This document shows, in pieces, positions 8,543 to 16,836 of a stretch of DNA of 64,000 nucleotides; positions within the stretch are counted from its first letter, which is position 1, and each line of letters starts with the position of its first letter. Position numbers and translations under genes: made by a program. Source of the DNA: an uncultured Oscillospiraceae bacterium. Its GTDB lineage: Bacteria > Bacillota > Clostridia > Oscillospirales > Acutalibacteraceae. Location: assembly GCA_902492455.1 (NCBI GenBank), contig CABULH010000003.1, positions 124,001 through 188,000 on the forward strand, read 5' to 3'. The notes under the pieces were generated by a model. It did no database searches. It had not been told where the DNA came from and saw only the letters and a list, made by a program, of their open reading frames with translations.

Positions 8543-9535
8543 TTAAGGGTTTTCCTCCCGGCCGTTCTCCTCATCCGACAGCTTACAGGCCGCCTCGCAC
8601 AACCGCCGCAGATCGTCAAAGGAGGTCAGCTGCCCCGCCTGGGCCCGCAGCCCGGCGGCTCCCCGTATCCCCCGCATATACCAGGCCGCGTGCTTGCGGG
8701 CTTCCCGCATGGCCACCCGCTCCCCCTTGTATTCCACCGCCAGAGAGATCTGCCGCAGCAACACCGCCATCCGCTTCGCCATCGGCGGATCAGGCAACAC
8801 CCGCCCCTCCCGCAGGTAGGCGTTGATCTGGGCAAACAGCCAGGGGGCCCCCAGCGCTCCCCTTCCCACCATGATAAGATCACAGCCGGTTTGCTCATAC
8901 AAGGCCGCCGCCTGAGCCGCGCTGGTGACATCCCCATTGCCGATTACCGGGATGCGCAGCGCCTCCTTCACCTGCCGAATAATCTCCCAATCCACCGGCG
9001 GAGCATACATCTGATCCCGGGTGCGGCCATGAACCGTCACTGCCGCCGCGCCACCGGCCTCGCAGGCCCGTGCCACCTCCACGGCATTCACCTGATCCCG
9101 GGCATAGCCCTTACGAATCTTAGCGGTAACCGGTACCTGCACCGCATCGGTCACCGCCCGGACGATCCGCTCACACAGCGCCGGCTCCCGCATCAGAGCG
9201 CTGCCGCAGTGATTCCCGGCGATTTTAGGCGCAGGGCACCCCATGTTGATGTCAATTACATCAGGTCGCACAGCCATCGCCAGCCGGGCGGCCCGGGCCA
9301 TCTGCTCCGGATCGTCACCGAACAGCTGGATGCCCGCCGGCCGCTCCTCCTGATCCAGCTCCAGGAGCTCGGCGCTTTTTCTATCCCCAAAATTCAGCCC
9401 CTTGGAGCTGACCATTTCGCCTACCACATAGGCCGCGCCATGCTCCACGCAAATCCGCCGAAAAGCCCGATCCGCAACCCCCGCCATGGGCGCCAGCGCC
9501 GCGCCTCCCGCTATCTCCAAGCCGCCGATATGCAT
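8543..9535 (-). CDS. dusB: tRNA-dihydrouridine synthase (DusB family)
   Basis: A 330-residue FMN-dependent enzyme that reduces specific uridines in the tRNA D-loop. It has the N-terminal barrel motif APMAGVADRAFR (15-26), and NMGCPAPK carries the presumed catalytic cysteine at residue 100. The HGRTRDQMY and GNGDVTS segments follow, with the C-terminal helical tRNA-binding region after them. The length is normal for DusB. The start is set by AAAGGAGGCGG upstream. The gene is monocistronic, with spacers on both sides and no close partner. DusB rather than DusA/C is inferred from the overall motif set and the Firmicute context. Confidence 0.94.
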   Translation of the reverse strand: MHIGGLEIAGGAALAPMAGVADRAFRRICVEHGAAYVVGEMVSSKGLNFGDRKSAELLELDQEERPAGIQLFGDDPEQMARAARLAMAVRPDVIDINMGCPAPKIAGNHCGSALMREPALCERIVRAVTDAVQVPVTAKIRKGYARDQVNAVEVARACEAGGAAAVTVHGRTRDQMYAPPVDWEIIRQVKEALRIPVIGNGDVTSAAQAAALYEQTGCDLIMVGRGALGAPWLFAQINAYLREGRVLPDPPMAKRMAVLLRQISLAVEYKGERVAMREARKHAAWYMRGIRGAAGLRAQAGQLTSFDDLRRLCEAACKLSDEENGREENP

Positions 9536-9680
9536 ACCGCCGCCTCCTTTTTACAAGTCTTCTCAGTATAGCCCAACACGTGCCTTCCGTCAAGGTTCAC
9601 GGCCTTCATAAACACGCTATACCATTACAAATGCAAATATTATCGACTAATATACAATCCGTTTATCTATCCCTTTTGCT

Positions 9681-10265
9681 TTATACAGCGGCTAAAACCA
9701 CTTCCCGGGTATAACCCGCCGCTATTCCCAGGCCTGCGGCCAGCAGAATCACGGCAATGGGATGCCATCGTTTCTTCCACAGAAAAAACGCAGCCAGAGC
9801 AAAAATCGGCAGTGCCCACAGGAGATCGGACGCCAGCAGCCCCTCCCAGGCAGCCGCAGGCAGCGTGAAAGCGGTTTGCCCCACGGAGAGAGCTGCTGCT
9901 CCGATCAGCGCCACTACCATGGGCCGCAGACCGCTCATCACCCCCGCCACCGGCAAACTGCGGGCAAAGCGGGTGAACAGCCGGGCGACAAGCAGAATGA
10001 CTATAAAAGAGGGCAGCACCACGCCGAAGGTGGCGCACAATGCGCCGGCAACGCCGGCGGTTTCCATCCCCACATAGGTGGCGATATTGACGGCAAAAGG
10101 GCCCGGCGTGCTTTCGCTGACCGCGATAAAATTCACCAGTTCCTCCGCCGTCATCCAGCCCGCCGCCGTCACCTCCCCCTGAATCAGCGGAATCATAGCA
10201 TAACCGCCGCCGAAAGTGAAAGCCCCAATCCGCAGAAAAACCCAAAACAGCCGCAGCAAAATCAC
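9681..10265 (-). CDS. chrA: Chromate-type transporter subunit 2
   Basis: A 194-residue membrane protein made of a single CHR domain. The motif RIGAFTFGGGYAMIPLIQ near the N-terminus and STPGPFAVNIATYVG with GVVLPSFIVI are CHR family hallmarks. Short CHR proteins occur as tandem pairs that together equal one long ChrA. The family exports chromate in some bacteria, but in anaerobes the natural substrate is often unknown. The GTG at 10265 is chosen because it overlaps the upstream stop (GTGA) and follows AAAGGAGG; a longer reading frame would run back into the partner gene. About five to six membrane segments are visible. Confidence 0.88.
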   Translation of the reverse strand: MILLRLFWVFLRIGAFTFGGGYAMIPLIQGEVTAAGWMTAEELVNFIAVSESTPGPFAVNIATYVGMETAGVAGALCATFGVVLPSFIVILLVARLFTRFARSLPVAGVMSGLRPMVVALIGAAALSVGQTAFTLPAAAWEGLLASDLLWALPIFALAAFFLWKKRWHPIAVILLAAGLGIAAGYTREVVLAAV

Positions 10266-10834
10266 CGCGTTTTCCTCCTTTCCCGCCAACAGAGGATAAG
10301 CTGCCGGATCAGCCCAGCAGCCGCGGCTCCGGCAATGAGCCAGTAAACGCTGATGGGTGTGAAAGCGGCCAGCAGGAAGCCGGCACCCATAACAGTATAG
10401 GAAAATATGCCCCCGGGACACTGGCGAAACAGCGTTGCCAGGGCATGCAGAATCAACGCCAACACCGCAGCCCGGATGCCCATAAAGGCGTACTGCACCG
10501 CTTTCAGTTGCTCAAACTGCTGCAGTATCAAGGACAGCAGCATAATCGTCACCAGAGAGGGCAGAACCACCCCCAGGGTAGCCGCCAGCGCCCCGAATAT
10601 TCCCGCTACTCGAACCCCCACATAGGTGGCGGCATTCACCGCAATGGGGCCCGGTGTGGATTCCGCTACAGCCAGAATATCCAGTACATCCCCGTCCTCA
10701 ATCCAGTGCCGTTTTTCCACCGCCTCCCGACGAATCAACGGGATCATAGCATAGCCGCCGCCGAAAGTGAAGGCTCCAATCCGCAGGAATACCAGTCCCA
10801 GCTGCAGGCAGCGCCTGATTTTTCCCTCTTTCAT
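10262..10834 (-). CDS. chrA: Chromate-type transporter subunit 1
   Basis: A 190-residue single-domain CHR protein, paralogous to the next gene and translationally coupled to it by a 4-base overlap. It shares RIGAFTFGGGYAMIPLIRRE and ESTPGPIAVNAATYVG with its partner. The two subunits probably insert in opposite orientations to form one transporter. GGAAGGG lies upstream of the ATG. The regulatory region is the spacer shared with the divergent SDR gene. Chromate specificity is a family name and is not shown here. Confidence 0.88.
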   Translation of the reverse strand: MKEGKIRRCLQLGLVFLRIGAFTFGGGYAMIPLIRREAVEKRHWIEDGDVLDILAVAESTPGPIAVNAATYVGVRVAGIFGALAATLGVVLPSLVTIMLLSLILQQFEQLKAVQYAFMGIRAAVLALILHALATLFRQCPGGIFSYTVMGAGFLLAAFTPISVYWLIAGAAAAGLIRQLILCWRERRKTR

Positions 10835-11109
10835 TCCAAACCCTTCCTTCTTGCCTACTTACCTATCATCTTACAGCCTTTAGTATACACCGGTTTTACA
10901 TAGATGAAAAATCGTTTTTTCCATACTTATCCATAGACATATCCTTATAGATGGAAGGTTCTTCCTGGTTTTTAACACCGCATCCAAAAGTATTCAGGAA
11001 TGGGCCATAGATTATTCACAGACGCGGGGTATACTTATGATGAAAGCATAGAAAATACGCCGTCTGGTTTACCGGCCGGCTTCACCGCGTCGGAAAGGAG
11101 TGTCCTTGT

Positions 11110-12147
11110 GTGAAACGATTATATCTGCTTACCGGAGCCAATGGGCATCTGGGCCATACCATTGCTGCCAAGCTGCGGGACGCAGGGGAGGAAGTCCGCG
11201 GACTGGTTCTGCCCCACGACCCCCATCCCGCCCCCTCTTTAGCAGGAGTAGAACTGGTAGAGGGAGACGTCTGCCAGCCAGAGACTTTGGAGCCTTTTTT
11301 TCAAATCGATACCACCGATCCCCGAGAGGTAGTGGTCATTCATACCGCCGGGCTGATTTCTATTTCTTCCCGAAAAAGCGACAAGGTGCGGGCAGTGAAC
11401 GTAGGCGGCACCCGCAACGTGGTGGAAATGTGCAAAAAGTATGGCGTCCGGCGTTTGGTTCATGTCAGCTCGGTCCACGCCATACCGGAGAAAAAGCCGG
11501 GAGAGCCGATCACCGAGATATCCCATTTTGATCCGGAAAAGGTGGAAGGGCTTTACGCCAAAACCAAGGCCGAAGCCTCTCAGCTGGTGTTGGACGCTGT
11601 AAAAGACGGCCTGGATGCGGTGATTGTCCATCCTTCCGGTATTTTGGGACCGGGCGATTTTGGTCACGGCCATCTCACCCAAATGATCACCGACTACCTC
11701 AACGGCCGATTGGTAGCCTGCGTCAAAGGCGGTTACGATTTCGTGGATGTGCGGGACGTGGCAGACGGCGTTATTGCCGCTGCGGAAAAGGCTCGGACAG
11801 GGGAATGCTATATTCTGTCCAACCGCCACTACGAGGTCCGGGAAATTCTCAATACAGTATCCCAGCAGACCGGCAAAAAGAAGATCCGGGTGGTGCTGCC
11901 CATGTGGCTGGCCAAAGCCACCGCGCCCTTGTCAGAGCTGTATTACAGGCTGGTCCGCCGCCCGCCGCTGTACACCCGCTATTCTCTTTATACCCTCACC
12001 AGCAACAGCTGCTTCCGGCACGACAAGGCGGACCGGGAGCTGGGCTATCATCCCCGCAAGATGGAGGATACCCTCCGGGATACCGCTGATTTTCTGCTGC
12101 GCCACGGCCGCGTTTTACATCCCGGCCGTCTCTGCCTCCAACGATAA
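11110..12147 (+). CDS. NAD-dependent epimerase/dehydratase (extended SDR)
   Basis: A 345-residue extended short-chain dehydrogenase/reductase. The N-terminal TGANGHLGHTIAAKL (residues 8-22) is the dinucleotide-binding glycine motif. VIHTAGLIS and the YAKTKAEAS motif (Y-x3-K active-site pair) follow, and HPSGILGPGD matches the family substrate region. The C-terminal third is more divergent. The start is a GTG preceded by AAAGGAG. Extended SDRs act on sugar nucleotides, sterol-like or flavonoid-like ketones, and the exact substrate is not recognisable. It is followed by a 15 bp hairpin and a separate kinase-like gene. Confidence 0.85.
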   Translation: MKRLYLLTGANGHLGHTIAAKLRDAGEEVRGLVLPHDPHPAPSLAGVELVEGDVCQPETLEPFFQIDTTDPREVVVIHTAGLISISSRKSDKVRAVNVGGTRNVVEMCKKYGVRRLVHVSSVHAIPEKKPGEPITEISHFDPEKVEGLYAKTKAEASQLVLDAVKDGLDAVIVHPSGILGPGDFGHGHLTQMITDYLNGRLVACVKGGYDFVDVRDVADGVIAAAEKARTGECYILSNRHYEVREILNTVSQQTGKKKIRVVLPMWLAKATAPLSELYYRLVRRPPLYTRYSLYTLTSNSCFRHDKADRELGYHPRKMEDTLRDTADFLLRHGRVLHPGRLCLQR

Positions 12148-12161
12148 CAACGATCAATACA

Positions 12162-12200
12162 ATACCGCCGGCCGAAGAATTGTTTTTCGGCCGGCGGTAT
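12162..12200 (+). terminator. Hairpin downstream of the SDR gene
   Basis: A 15 bp perfect stem (ATACCGCCGGCCGAA and its complement) with a 9-base loop. It has no strong T tail, so termination may be partial and the next gene may be read through. Confidence 0.5.
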
Positions 12201-12238
12201 GTTATGCTGTGGGTATTCCTTGAAGCAGGAGGCGCGAT

Positions 12239-12748
12239 ATGACAGAGATGAAACGAATCCTGATTATCGGCTGCTGCGGATGCGGCAAAACCACTTTATC
12301 CAGACAGCTGTCCCAGCGGCTTCAGCTGCCGCTGATCCATCTGGATCAGCTGAATTGGCGGGATAACTGGCAACCCGTGCCCCGGGAAACCTTTGACGCG
12401 CTGCTGGCCGCCGAAGTAAACAAACCCGCCTGGATTATCGACGGAAACTATAACCGCACCCTTCCCCTGCGTCTGCAATACTGCGATACTGTAATTTATA
12501 TGGATTATCCGCGCATTCTCTGCCTTTGGGGTGTGCTGAAACGCGTGGTAACCAGCTACGGCAAATCCCGCTCAGATATGGGCGGCAACTGCCCGGAGCG
12601 TTTTGACTGTGAATTTCTAAGTTTCGTCTGGAATTTTAATAAAGCCAACCGTCAACGGTATCATCAGCTGCTGAAGCAGGAGACAGGCAAGAGGGTGATT
12701 ATTCTGCGCAGCCGCAGGGAAACCCGCCGTTTTTTAAGCGGCCTGTGA
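12239..12748 (+). CDS. P-loop kinase-like protein (FlaR / adenylate kinase-related)
   Basis: A 169-residue protein with an N-terminal P-loop (IIGCCGCGKTTLSRQLSQ, residues about 8-25). The pattern LPLIHLDQLNWRDNWQPVP and WIIDGNYNRTLPLRL follows, typical of proteins annotated as DNA topology modulation protein FlaR or adenylate-kinase-like. The true reaction is not established for this family; a nucleoside or small-molecule kinase is plausible. The start has AGGAGG upstream. It is convergent with the following minus-strand operon, and no terminator is evident. Confidence 0.8.
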   Translation: MTEMKRILIIGCCGCGKTTLSRQLSQRLQLPLIHLDQLNWRDNWQPVPRETFDALLAAEVNKPAWIIDGNYNRTLPLRLQYCDTVIYMDYPRILCLWGVLKRVVTSYGKSRSDMGGNCPERFDCEFLSFVWNFNKANRQRYHQLLKQETGKRVIILRSRRETRRFLSGL

Positions 12749-12882
12749 TCATCCTCGGAAGCAGGGAGAATACTATCCGCCTCCACAGCCACCCGGCTCT
12801 CTTTGTATTCGCCGTCAATGACACCTGTTCACAGCAACAGCGGCCACCGGTATACCGGCACACCATTTCCGGCTTCTTGGAT

Positions 12883-13134
12883 TCAGCCCTTCAGCCCCCG
12901 GGCCTGGCGCTCCATGTTTTCGATCACCACATCGTGGATATCCCCCTGAGTTGCGGCATATTCCAGCACCTTCCAGGGGGTATTGGTGTGAAAATGAATC
13001 TTAATCAGCGACTCGTCACCAATGGCCAGCAGGCAGTCGCCCTCGATGTTTGCCGTAATATGGTCGTGTATCTCATCTTCCGAGAGATCCTTCCCCTCGA
13101 TCAGCAGCTGCGTATCAAACCGATAATCCAGCAT
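12883..13134 (-). CDS. Small stand-alone FakA/YloV-like domain protein
   Basis: An 83-residue protein resembling only the central segment of the fatty-acid kinase subunit FakA (YloV). It has the YRFDTQLLIEG opening, a GDCLLAIGDESLIKIHFHTN core and a VLEYAATQGDIHDVVIENM tail. It lacks both the DhaL-type kinase domain and the DegV-like partner domain, so it is unlikely to be catalytic alone and may bind a ligand or partner. It begins one base after the yjbR stop, at the end of the GNAT-cysK-yjbR operon. Similar short proteins are annotated as kinase to dihydroxyacetone kinase in Clostridia; that name should not be taken as a function. Confidence 0.7.
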   Translation of the reverse strand: MLDYRFDTQLLIEGKDLSEDEIHDHITANIEGDCLLAIGDESLIKIHFHTNTPWKVLEYAATQGDIHDVVIENMERQARGLKG

Positions 13135-13135
13135 G

Positions 13136-13498
13136 TTACCATTCCTCGCTTTTCGCTTTCGATTTGGTCCGTTGGGATGCGGTCAGTTCATAGCTGTGGA
13201 TGATCATTTCCCGCAGTTCGGCATCCGGCACATCTCCACCCAAACGGATGGTGTTCCAGTGGGTCTTATTCATGTGCCAGCCTGGATTCACATCCCGGTA
13301 AACGCTTCGGTATAGTTCCGCCCGCCGGGGATCACATTTCAGATTTACAGCGTCCTCTCCGTCCACGGTCAACAGCAGAACGAACCATTTCCGGCTGCTG
13401 CTGCGTCGAAACACCACCGCGTCATTGTTTTCGAACGGCGCATCCATAGCCGCGTCGGAAAAGGTATGGCAATATGTGATTACATCCGCCTTTGTCAT
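13136..13498 (-). CDS. MmcQ/YjbR family protein
   Basis: A protein of about 120 residues of the YjbR fold. It opens MTKADVITYCHTFSDAAMD and contains the KWFVLLLTVDG, NLKCDPRRAELYRS and PGWHMNKTHWNTIRLGGDV segments characteristic of the family. The fold resembles DNA-binding double-wing proteins, but the function is unknown. The ATG at 13498 fits family N-termini; an in-frame ATG at 13525 is possible but has a weak ribosome-binding site. It follows cysK on the same strand by about 33 bases and is nearly contiguous with the small FakA-like gene. Confidence 0.82.
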   Translation of the reverse strand: MTKADVITYCHTFSDAAMDAPFENNDAVVFRRSSSRKWFVLLLTVDGEDAVNLKCDPRRAELYRSVYRDVNPGWHMNKTHWNTIRLGGDVPDAELREMIIHSYELTASQRTKSKAKSEEW

Positions 13499-13531
13499 CC
13501 GTCGCTCACCACCCGGTCTTTCCATGTCTTT

Positions 13532-14464
13532 TCATTCACCGAACAGATTGGCCGAGAGATACCGTTCCCCCGTATCGGGCATAACGGCCACGATGGTCTT
13601 TCCACGGTTTTCCACCCGCTTGGCCAGCTGAGTGGCGGCAAACAGGGCCGCGCCGGAGGAGATCCCCAGCAGCAGCCCTTCGGTGCGGGCGATGGCCCGG
13701 CAGGCGTCGTAGGCCTCGTCGTTGCGCACGGTCATCACCTCATCATAGACCTGCCGGTTCAGCACCGGCGGGCAGAAGCCCGCGCCCAATCCCTGCAGCT
13801 TGTGCGCGCCGCTGCGGCCCTGGGAAAGAACCGGAGAATCGCTGGGTTCCACCGCCACTACCCGCACCGAGGGAATCGCCGCCTTCAGCGCTTCACCGAT
13901 GCCGGTGAGGGTGCCGCCGGTCCCCACTCCCGCTACAAAAATGTCCACCTTCCCACCGGTGGCCTCCAGAATTTCCGGCCCGGTGGTCCGCCGATGCACC
14001 TCCGGATTGGCGGGATTTTCAAACTGCCGGGTCATAAAGGCCCCGGGCGTTTCAGCGGCGATTTCTTCCGCCTTGTCGGTGGCGCCCTTCATCCCTTTCC
14101 AGCCAGGAGTCAGCACCACCTCCGCCCCAAGGGCCCGCAGCAGCCTGCGCCGCTCGGGACTCATGGTATCCGGCATGGTGATGATGACCCTGTATCCCTT
14201 CACCAGCCCCACAAATGCCAGCCCGATTCCGGCGCTGCCGCTGGTGGGCTCCACGATCACACTGCCGGGTTTCAGCGCCCCCTGCCGCTCAGCATCCTCC
14301 ACCATGGCCAAAGCCACCCGGTCTTTCACCGAGCCTAAGGGATTGAAATATTCCAATTTCAGCAGCAGCCTCGCCCCCGCCGACTGTTCCTGCAGATACC
14401 GAACCGGCTCCAGCATAGGCGTTCCGCCGATCAGCTCGGTGAGGGACCGCACCACCTTACACAT
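13532..14464 (-). CDS. cysK: Cysteine synthase (O-acetylserine sulfhydrylase)
   Basis: A 310-residue PLP enzyme that forms cysteine from O-acetylserine and sulfide. The PLP lysine lies in NPLGSVKDR (K47), the phosphate-binding GTGGT loop is at 181-185, and the C-terminal signature PDTGERYLS is intact. The substrate loop reads PTSGSAGIG where CysK enzymes normally have TSGNTGIG, a noticeable change at the carboxylate-binding loop. The ATG at 14464 is chosen because it overlaps the stop of the upstream acetyltransferase by 8 bases and gives a standard N-terminus (VRSLTELIGGTPMLEP). A longer frame would overlap that gene entirely. Confidence 0.93.
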   Translation of the reverse strand: MCKVVRSLTELIGGTPMLEPVRYLQEQSAGARLLLKLEYFNPLGSVKDRVALAMVEDAERQGALKPGSVIVEPTSGSAGIGLAFVGLVKGYRVIITMPDTMSPERRRLLRALGAEVVLTPGWKGMKGATDKAEEIAAETPGAFMTRQFENPANPEVHRRTTGPEILEATGGKVDIFVAGVGTGGTLTGIGEALKAAIPSVRVVAVEPSDSPVLSQGRSGAHKLQGLGAGFCPPVLNRQVYDEVMTVRNDEAYDACRAIARTEGLLLGISSGAALFAATQLAKRVENRGKTIVAVMPDTGERYLSANLFGE

Positions 14465-14972
14465 GGGCAAAGGCTCCTTCGCCGCCATCCAACCGCAGGC
14501 GATAAATATACAGTCCGTCAGACGTGCCGTCGTACTCCCGCTTCTCCTCCGCCATAAAGCCGCATTTTGCCAGCACCCGCCGGGAACTCTGATTTTCTCC
14601 CACCACATAGGCGGAAATCATCCGAGCAAAGAGCACAGTCTGGGCGTATCCCACCATGGCGTGAAGCGCCTGCGTGGCGTACCCCCTGTTCCAGAGCGCC
14701 GGGGTGAGCATCACCGACACGCTGTATTCCCCCGACCGTCCCTCCGGCTTCAGGGCAATCACCCCGGCGTAACGGCCGGTGGCTTTCTCGACTAAAGTAA
14801 AACCGGCACAGCCGGGAGCAGTATAGGATTTTATCAGTTCCTCCGCCTGCCGAGGCGCCATGTGGGTGGAAAAACGCATATAGTGGGTGACTGCCGGATC
14901 TGATGTAAGCCGAAACAGGGCCGGGGCGTCTTCCGGCAGCAAGGGGCGGATTTGCAGATGGGTTGTTTCCAC
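14457..14972 (-). CDS. GNAT N-acetyltransferase (RimJ/RimL type)
   Basis: A 171-residue acetyltransferase with the usual order of GNAT motifs: an N-terminal LQIRPLLPEDAPALF strand-helix, YSVSVMLTPALWNRGYATQAL (the acetyl-CoA-binding R/Q-x-x-G-x-G/A region, here NRGYAT), and NQSSRRVLAKCGFMAEEKRE near the C-terminus. RimJ/RimL-type enzymes acetylate protein N-termini or small amines. The start is a GTG with GGAAGG about ten bases upstream. It is the first gene of a four-gene operon with overlapping translation into cysK. A serine acetyltransferase role is not suggested by the fold. Confidence 0.85.
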   Translation of the reverse strand: METTHLQIRPLLPEDAPALFRLTSDPAVTHYMRFSTHMAPRQAEELIKSYTAPGCAGFTLVEKATGRYAGVIALKPEGRSGEYSVSVMLTPALWNRGYATQALHAMVGYAQTVLFARMISAYVVGENQSSRRVLAKCGFMAEEKREYDGTSDGLYIYRLRLDGGEGAFAHV

Positions 14973-15267
14973 TTCAGGTCACCTTCCAAGCAGCCGGCGG
15001 CGAGGAAGCCGACGGCATGATTTTACTTCATTTTTACCACAAAAGTCGGTCGATTGTCTTATAACCATCGATTAGCACAGCCATTGTACTCTTTATTCCT
15101 ACAACAGCAGATTGTGTTTATTATAGCATATCCCGTCGGCAAAAACAACGCCGCGCACTGGGGATGTTGATAGAAATTCCGGCTTGTTATCTGGCGCTTT
15201 TCCCCACTTTCCCGATGGGAAAGCCGCGAAAACCCGTTGTTCCGACAGGACTGCCGAGCGGCGGGCT
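14973..15267. other. Intergenic region without recognised gene
   Basis: About 295 bases between the GNAT-cysK operon and coaW. Short open frames here lack ribosome-binding sites and family features. A promoter for the cysK operon is expected, but I could not identify convincing boxes. Confidence 0.4.
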
Positions 15268-16107
15268 CTATTGAAATCCCCCAAACTCCTTGCTCCATAA
15301 AGAGGCGGCGCCAATGGCCGTGGCAAAAGCCGCATCATCGGGAATATGGAATTTCACTCCATACAGTATCCCCACCTCGTTCAGCAGCGGCCTGGCCTGA
15401 GGCAGGGTCGCCATGGAACCGGTGACAACAATATCCCTGACGTCCGTATCCAGGCAGGCAAAGACCGCCAGCATCCCGGCCGTCTGGAATACCATGTTGC
15501 ACAGCCCCAGCGCCATGTCAGCATCGCCGGCCGTACTTTTCACCCCGCCGAAATTGGAGGCTGTCGCATGAGACGGCAGCGATGGAATCTCCACATTGCT
15601 GATTTCTCCTATGGACAGGTCCACCTTTCCCAGGTCTCCTTTTTCCGCCAAGGCAATCACAGGGGCGATATCCTTTTCTCCCATCAGTCGGGAAGACAGC
15701 CCCAGCAGGGTACCACCGCCCACGCCGCTGCCGCCGATATGAACAATCTGGTCCCCATCCGCCCGGACAAAGGCCGTTCCGGTACCCATGCTCACCACCA
15801 GAGCCTTATCCAGTCCGGAAAGCAGCAGACCGCCGCGGCCGATAGCCTGGAATTCTTTTACGCGGACGGTGGGAATGCCGTAAATATCCCCCTCAGCCCG
15901 GGTAGCCCCCACACCGGTGAGAACGATACCGGCTACCTGCTCCAGTGTCAGACTGTTTTCATAAAGAATGCGGCCCACAGCCCCATAAAGGGAGGTGAGC
16001 TGATCATCCGCCCGAACCATCTGGCGGTCCAGCACCCGGTCCCCATGCTGAAATGCCACAATCTTGGTGGTAGAGCCGCCGATATCGACGCCCAGTATAA
16101 TTCGCAT
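15268..16107 (-). CDS. coaW: Type II pantothenate kinase
   Basis: A 279-residue ASKHA-fold kinase that phosphorylates pantothenate, the first step of coenzyme A synthesis. The N-terminal phosphate motif is GVDIGGSTTKIVAF (6-19). The family pattern VLTGVGATRAEG, VVSMGTGTAFV and HIGGSGVGGGTLLGLS is intact, and IVVTGSMATLPQ supplies the adenosine-side motif. The length matches bacterial CoaW, a form typically insensitive to CoA feedback. The ribosome-binding site is AAAGGCGG. A terminator separates it from the upstream rpmA operon, so it is likely expressed independently or by read-through. Confidence 0.93.
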   Translation of the reverse strand: MRIILGVDIGGSTTKIVAFQHGDRVLDRQMVRADDQLTSLYGAVGRILYENSLTLEQVAGIVLTGVGATRAEGDIYGIPTVRVKEFQAIGRGGLLLSGLDKALVVSMGTGTAFVRADGDQIVHIGGSGVGGGTLLGLSSRLMGEKDIAPVIALAEKGDLGKVDLSIGEISNVEIPSLPSHATASNFGGVKSTAGDADMALGLCNMVFQTAGMLAVFACLDTDVRDIVVTGSMATLPQARPLLNEVGILYGVKFHIPDDAAFATAIGAASLWSKEFGGFQ

Positions 16108-16144
16108 ATGGTGTCAGCCGCCTTTCATGCATTGCTGCTTATCA

Positions 16145-16181
16145 ACAGAAAAAAGGCCCGCCTGCCGGCGGGCCTTTCGTT
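16145..16181 (-). terminator. Terminator of the rplU-prp-rpmA operon
   Basis: On the minus strand AAAGGCCCGCC pairs with GGCGGGCCTTT around a GGCA loop and runs into a T tract. It lies immediately after rpmA. Confidence 0.9.
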
Positions 16182-16188
16182 TTTGCTC

Positions 16189-16470
16189 TTACTGCTCCGC
16201 ATAAACGCTGACGCGCTTGCGGTCCTTGCCCATGCGCTCAAAACGCACTTTGCCGTCCACCTTAGCAAACAGGGTATCGTCGGAACCGATGCCCACGTTC
16301 TCACCGGGATGGATGTGGGTGCCGCGCTGACGCACCAGGATATTGCCGGCCAGCACGAACTGACCGTCGGCACGCTTGACGCCCAGCCGCTTGGACTCGG
16401 AATCACGGCCGTTTTTAGTGGAGCCGACGCCCTTTTTATGAGCGAACAGCTGAATGTTTATCTTCAACAT
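16189..16470 (-). CDS. rpmA: Ribosomal protein bL27 with cleavable N-terminal extension
   Basis: A 93-residue bL27 of the large subunit, located near the peptidyl-transferase centre. The body AHKKGVGSTKNGRDSESKRL is standard. The N-terminus MLKINIQLF (residues 1-9) precedes Ala10 and matches the Firmicute pre-sequence that is removed by Prp between Phe and Ala. The protease is encoded just upstream in the same operon, which supports the processing inference. GGAAGGG lies before the ATG and the gene ends at an intrinsic terminator. Confidence 0.97.
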   Translation of the reverse strand: MLKINIQLFAHKKGVGSTKNGRDSESKRLGVKRADGQFVLAGNILVRQRGTHIHPGENVGIGSDDTLFAKVDGKVRFERMGKDRKRVSVYAEQ

Positions 16471-16488
16471 AGCTTGACCCTTCCTTTC

Positions 16489-16836
16489 TCAATCTGTCCG
16501 AGATCTGTATGAGGGCGATGTTCCCTCGGCAATTTCCACGGAGATATTCCGGGGATACTGTTCCCGCAGTCCTTCCATATGCAAACGAAACCCCTGCAGC
16601 AGATCCTGGCACCGGACCAGATCCACATCCTGGACGAAAACAGCCATATGTCCATCCGCATCCGCGGCGGACGCCTGACAGCCCATCACCTCGGTGAGGG
16701 TGTTGGCAATGAGATAGGCTGCGGAGGATACGGCCGCGCAGATAATATCCGTACCCGCTTCTCCCGCACCGCTATGGCCATCCAAGGTAAAACCCTGCAG
16801 CAAGCCGTCCTTGAGGAAGAACTTACTCCGCGTCAT
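16489..16836 (-). CDS. prp: Ribosomal-processing cysteine protease Prp
   Basis: A 115-residue protein of the YsxB/Prp family. The catalytic pair is visible as His21 (LDGHSGAGEAG) and Cys33 (DIICAAVSS), with the spacing known for Prp. It removes the N-terminal extension of bL27, an essential step for ribosome function in Firmicutes. The ATG at 16836 overlaps the last 14 bases of rplU in a different frame, and the gene lies between rplU and rpmA, the classical Prp location. Longer in-frame starts would run deep into rplU and are rejected. Confidence 0.94.
   Translation of the reverse strand: MTRSKFFLKDGLLQGFTLDGHSGAGEAGTDIICAAVSSAAYLIANTLTEVMGCQASAADADGHMAVFVQDVDLVRCQDLLQGFRLHMEGLREQYPRNISVEIAEGTSPSYRSRTD

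Noticed and set aside
9667..10245. Alternative frame of 192 codons over the chromate transporter
   Set aside because: Glycine/arginine-rich out-of-frame shadow; the CHR family motifs are in the other frame.
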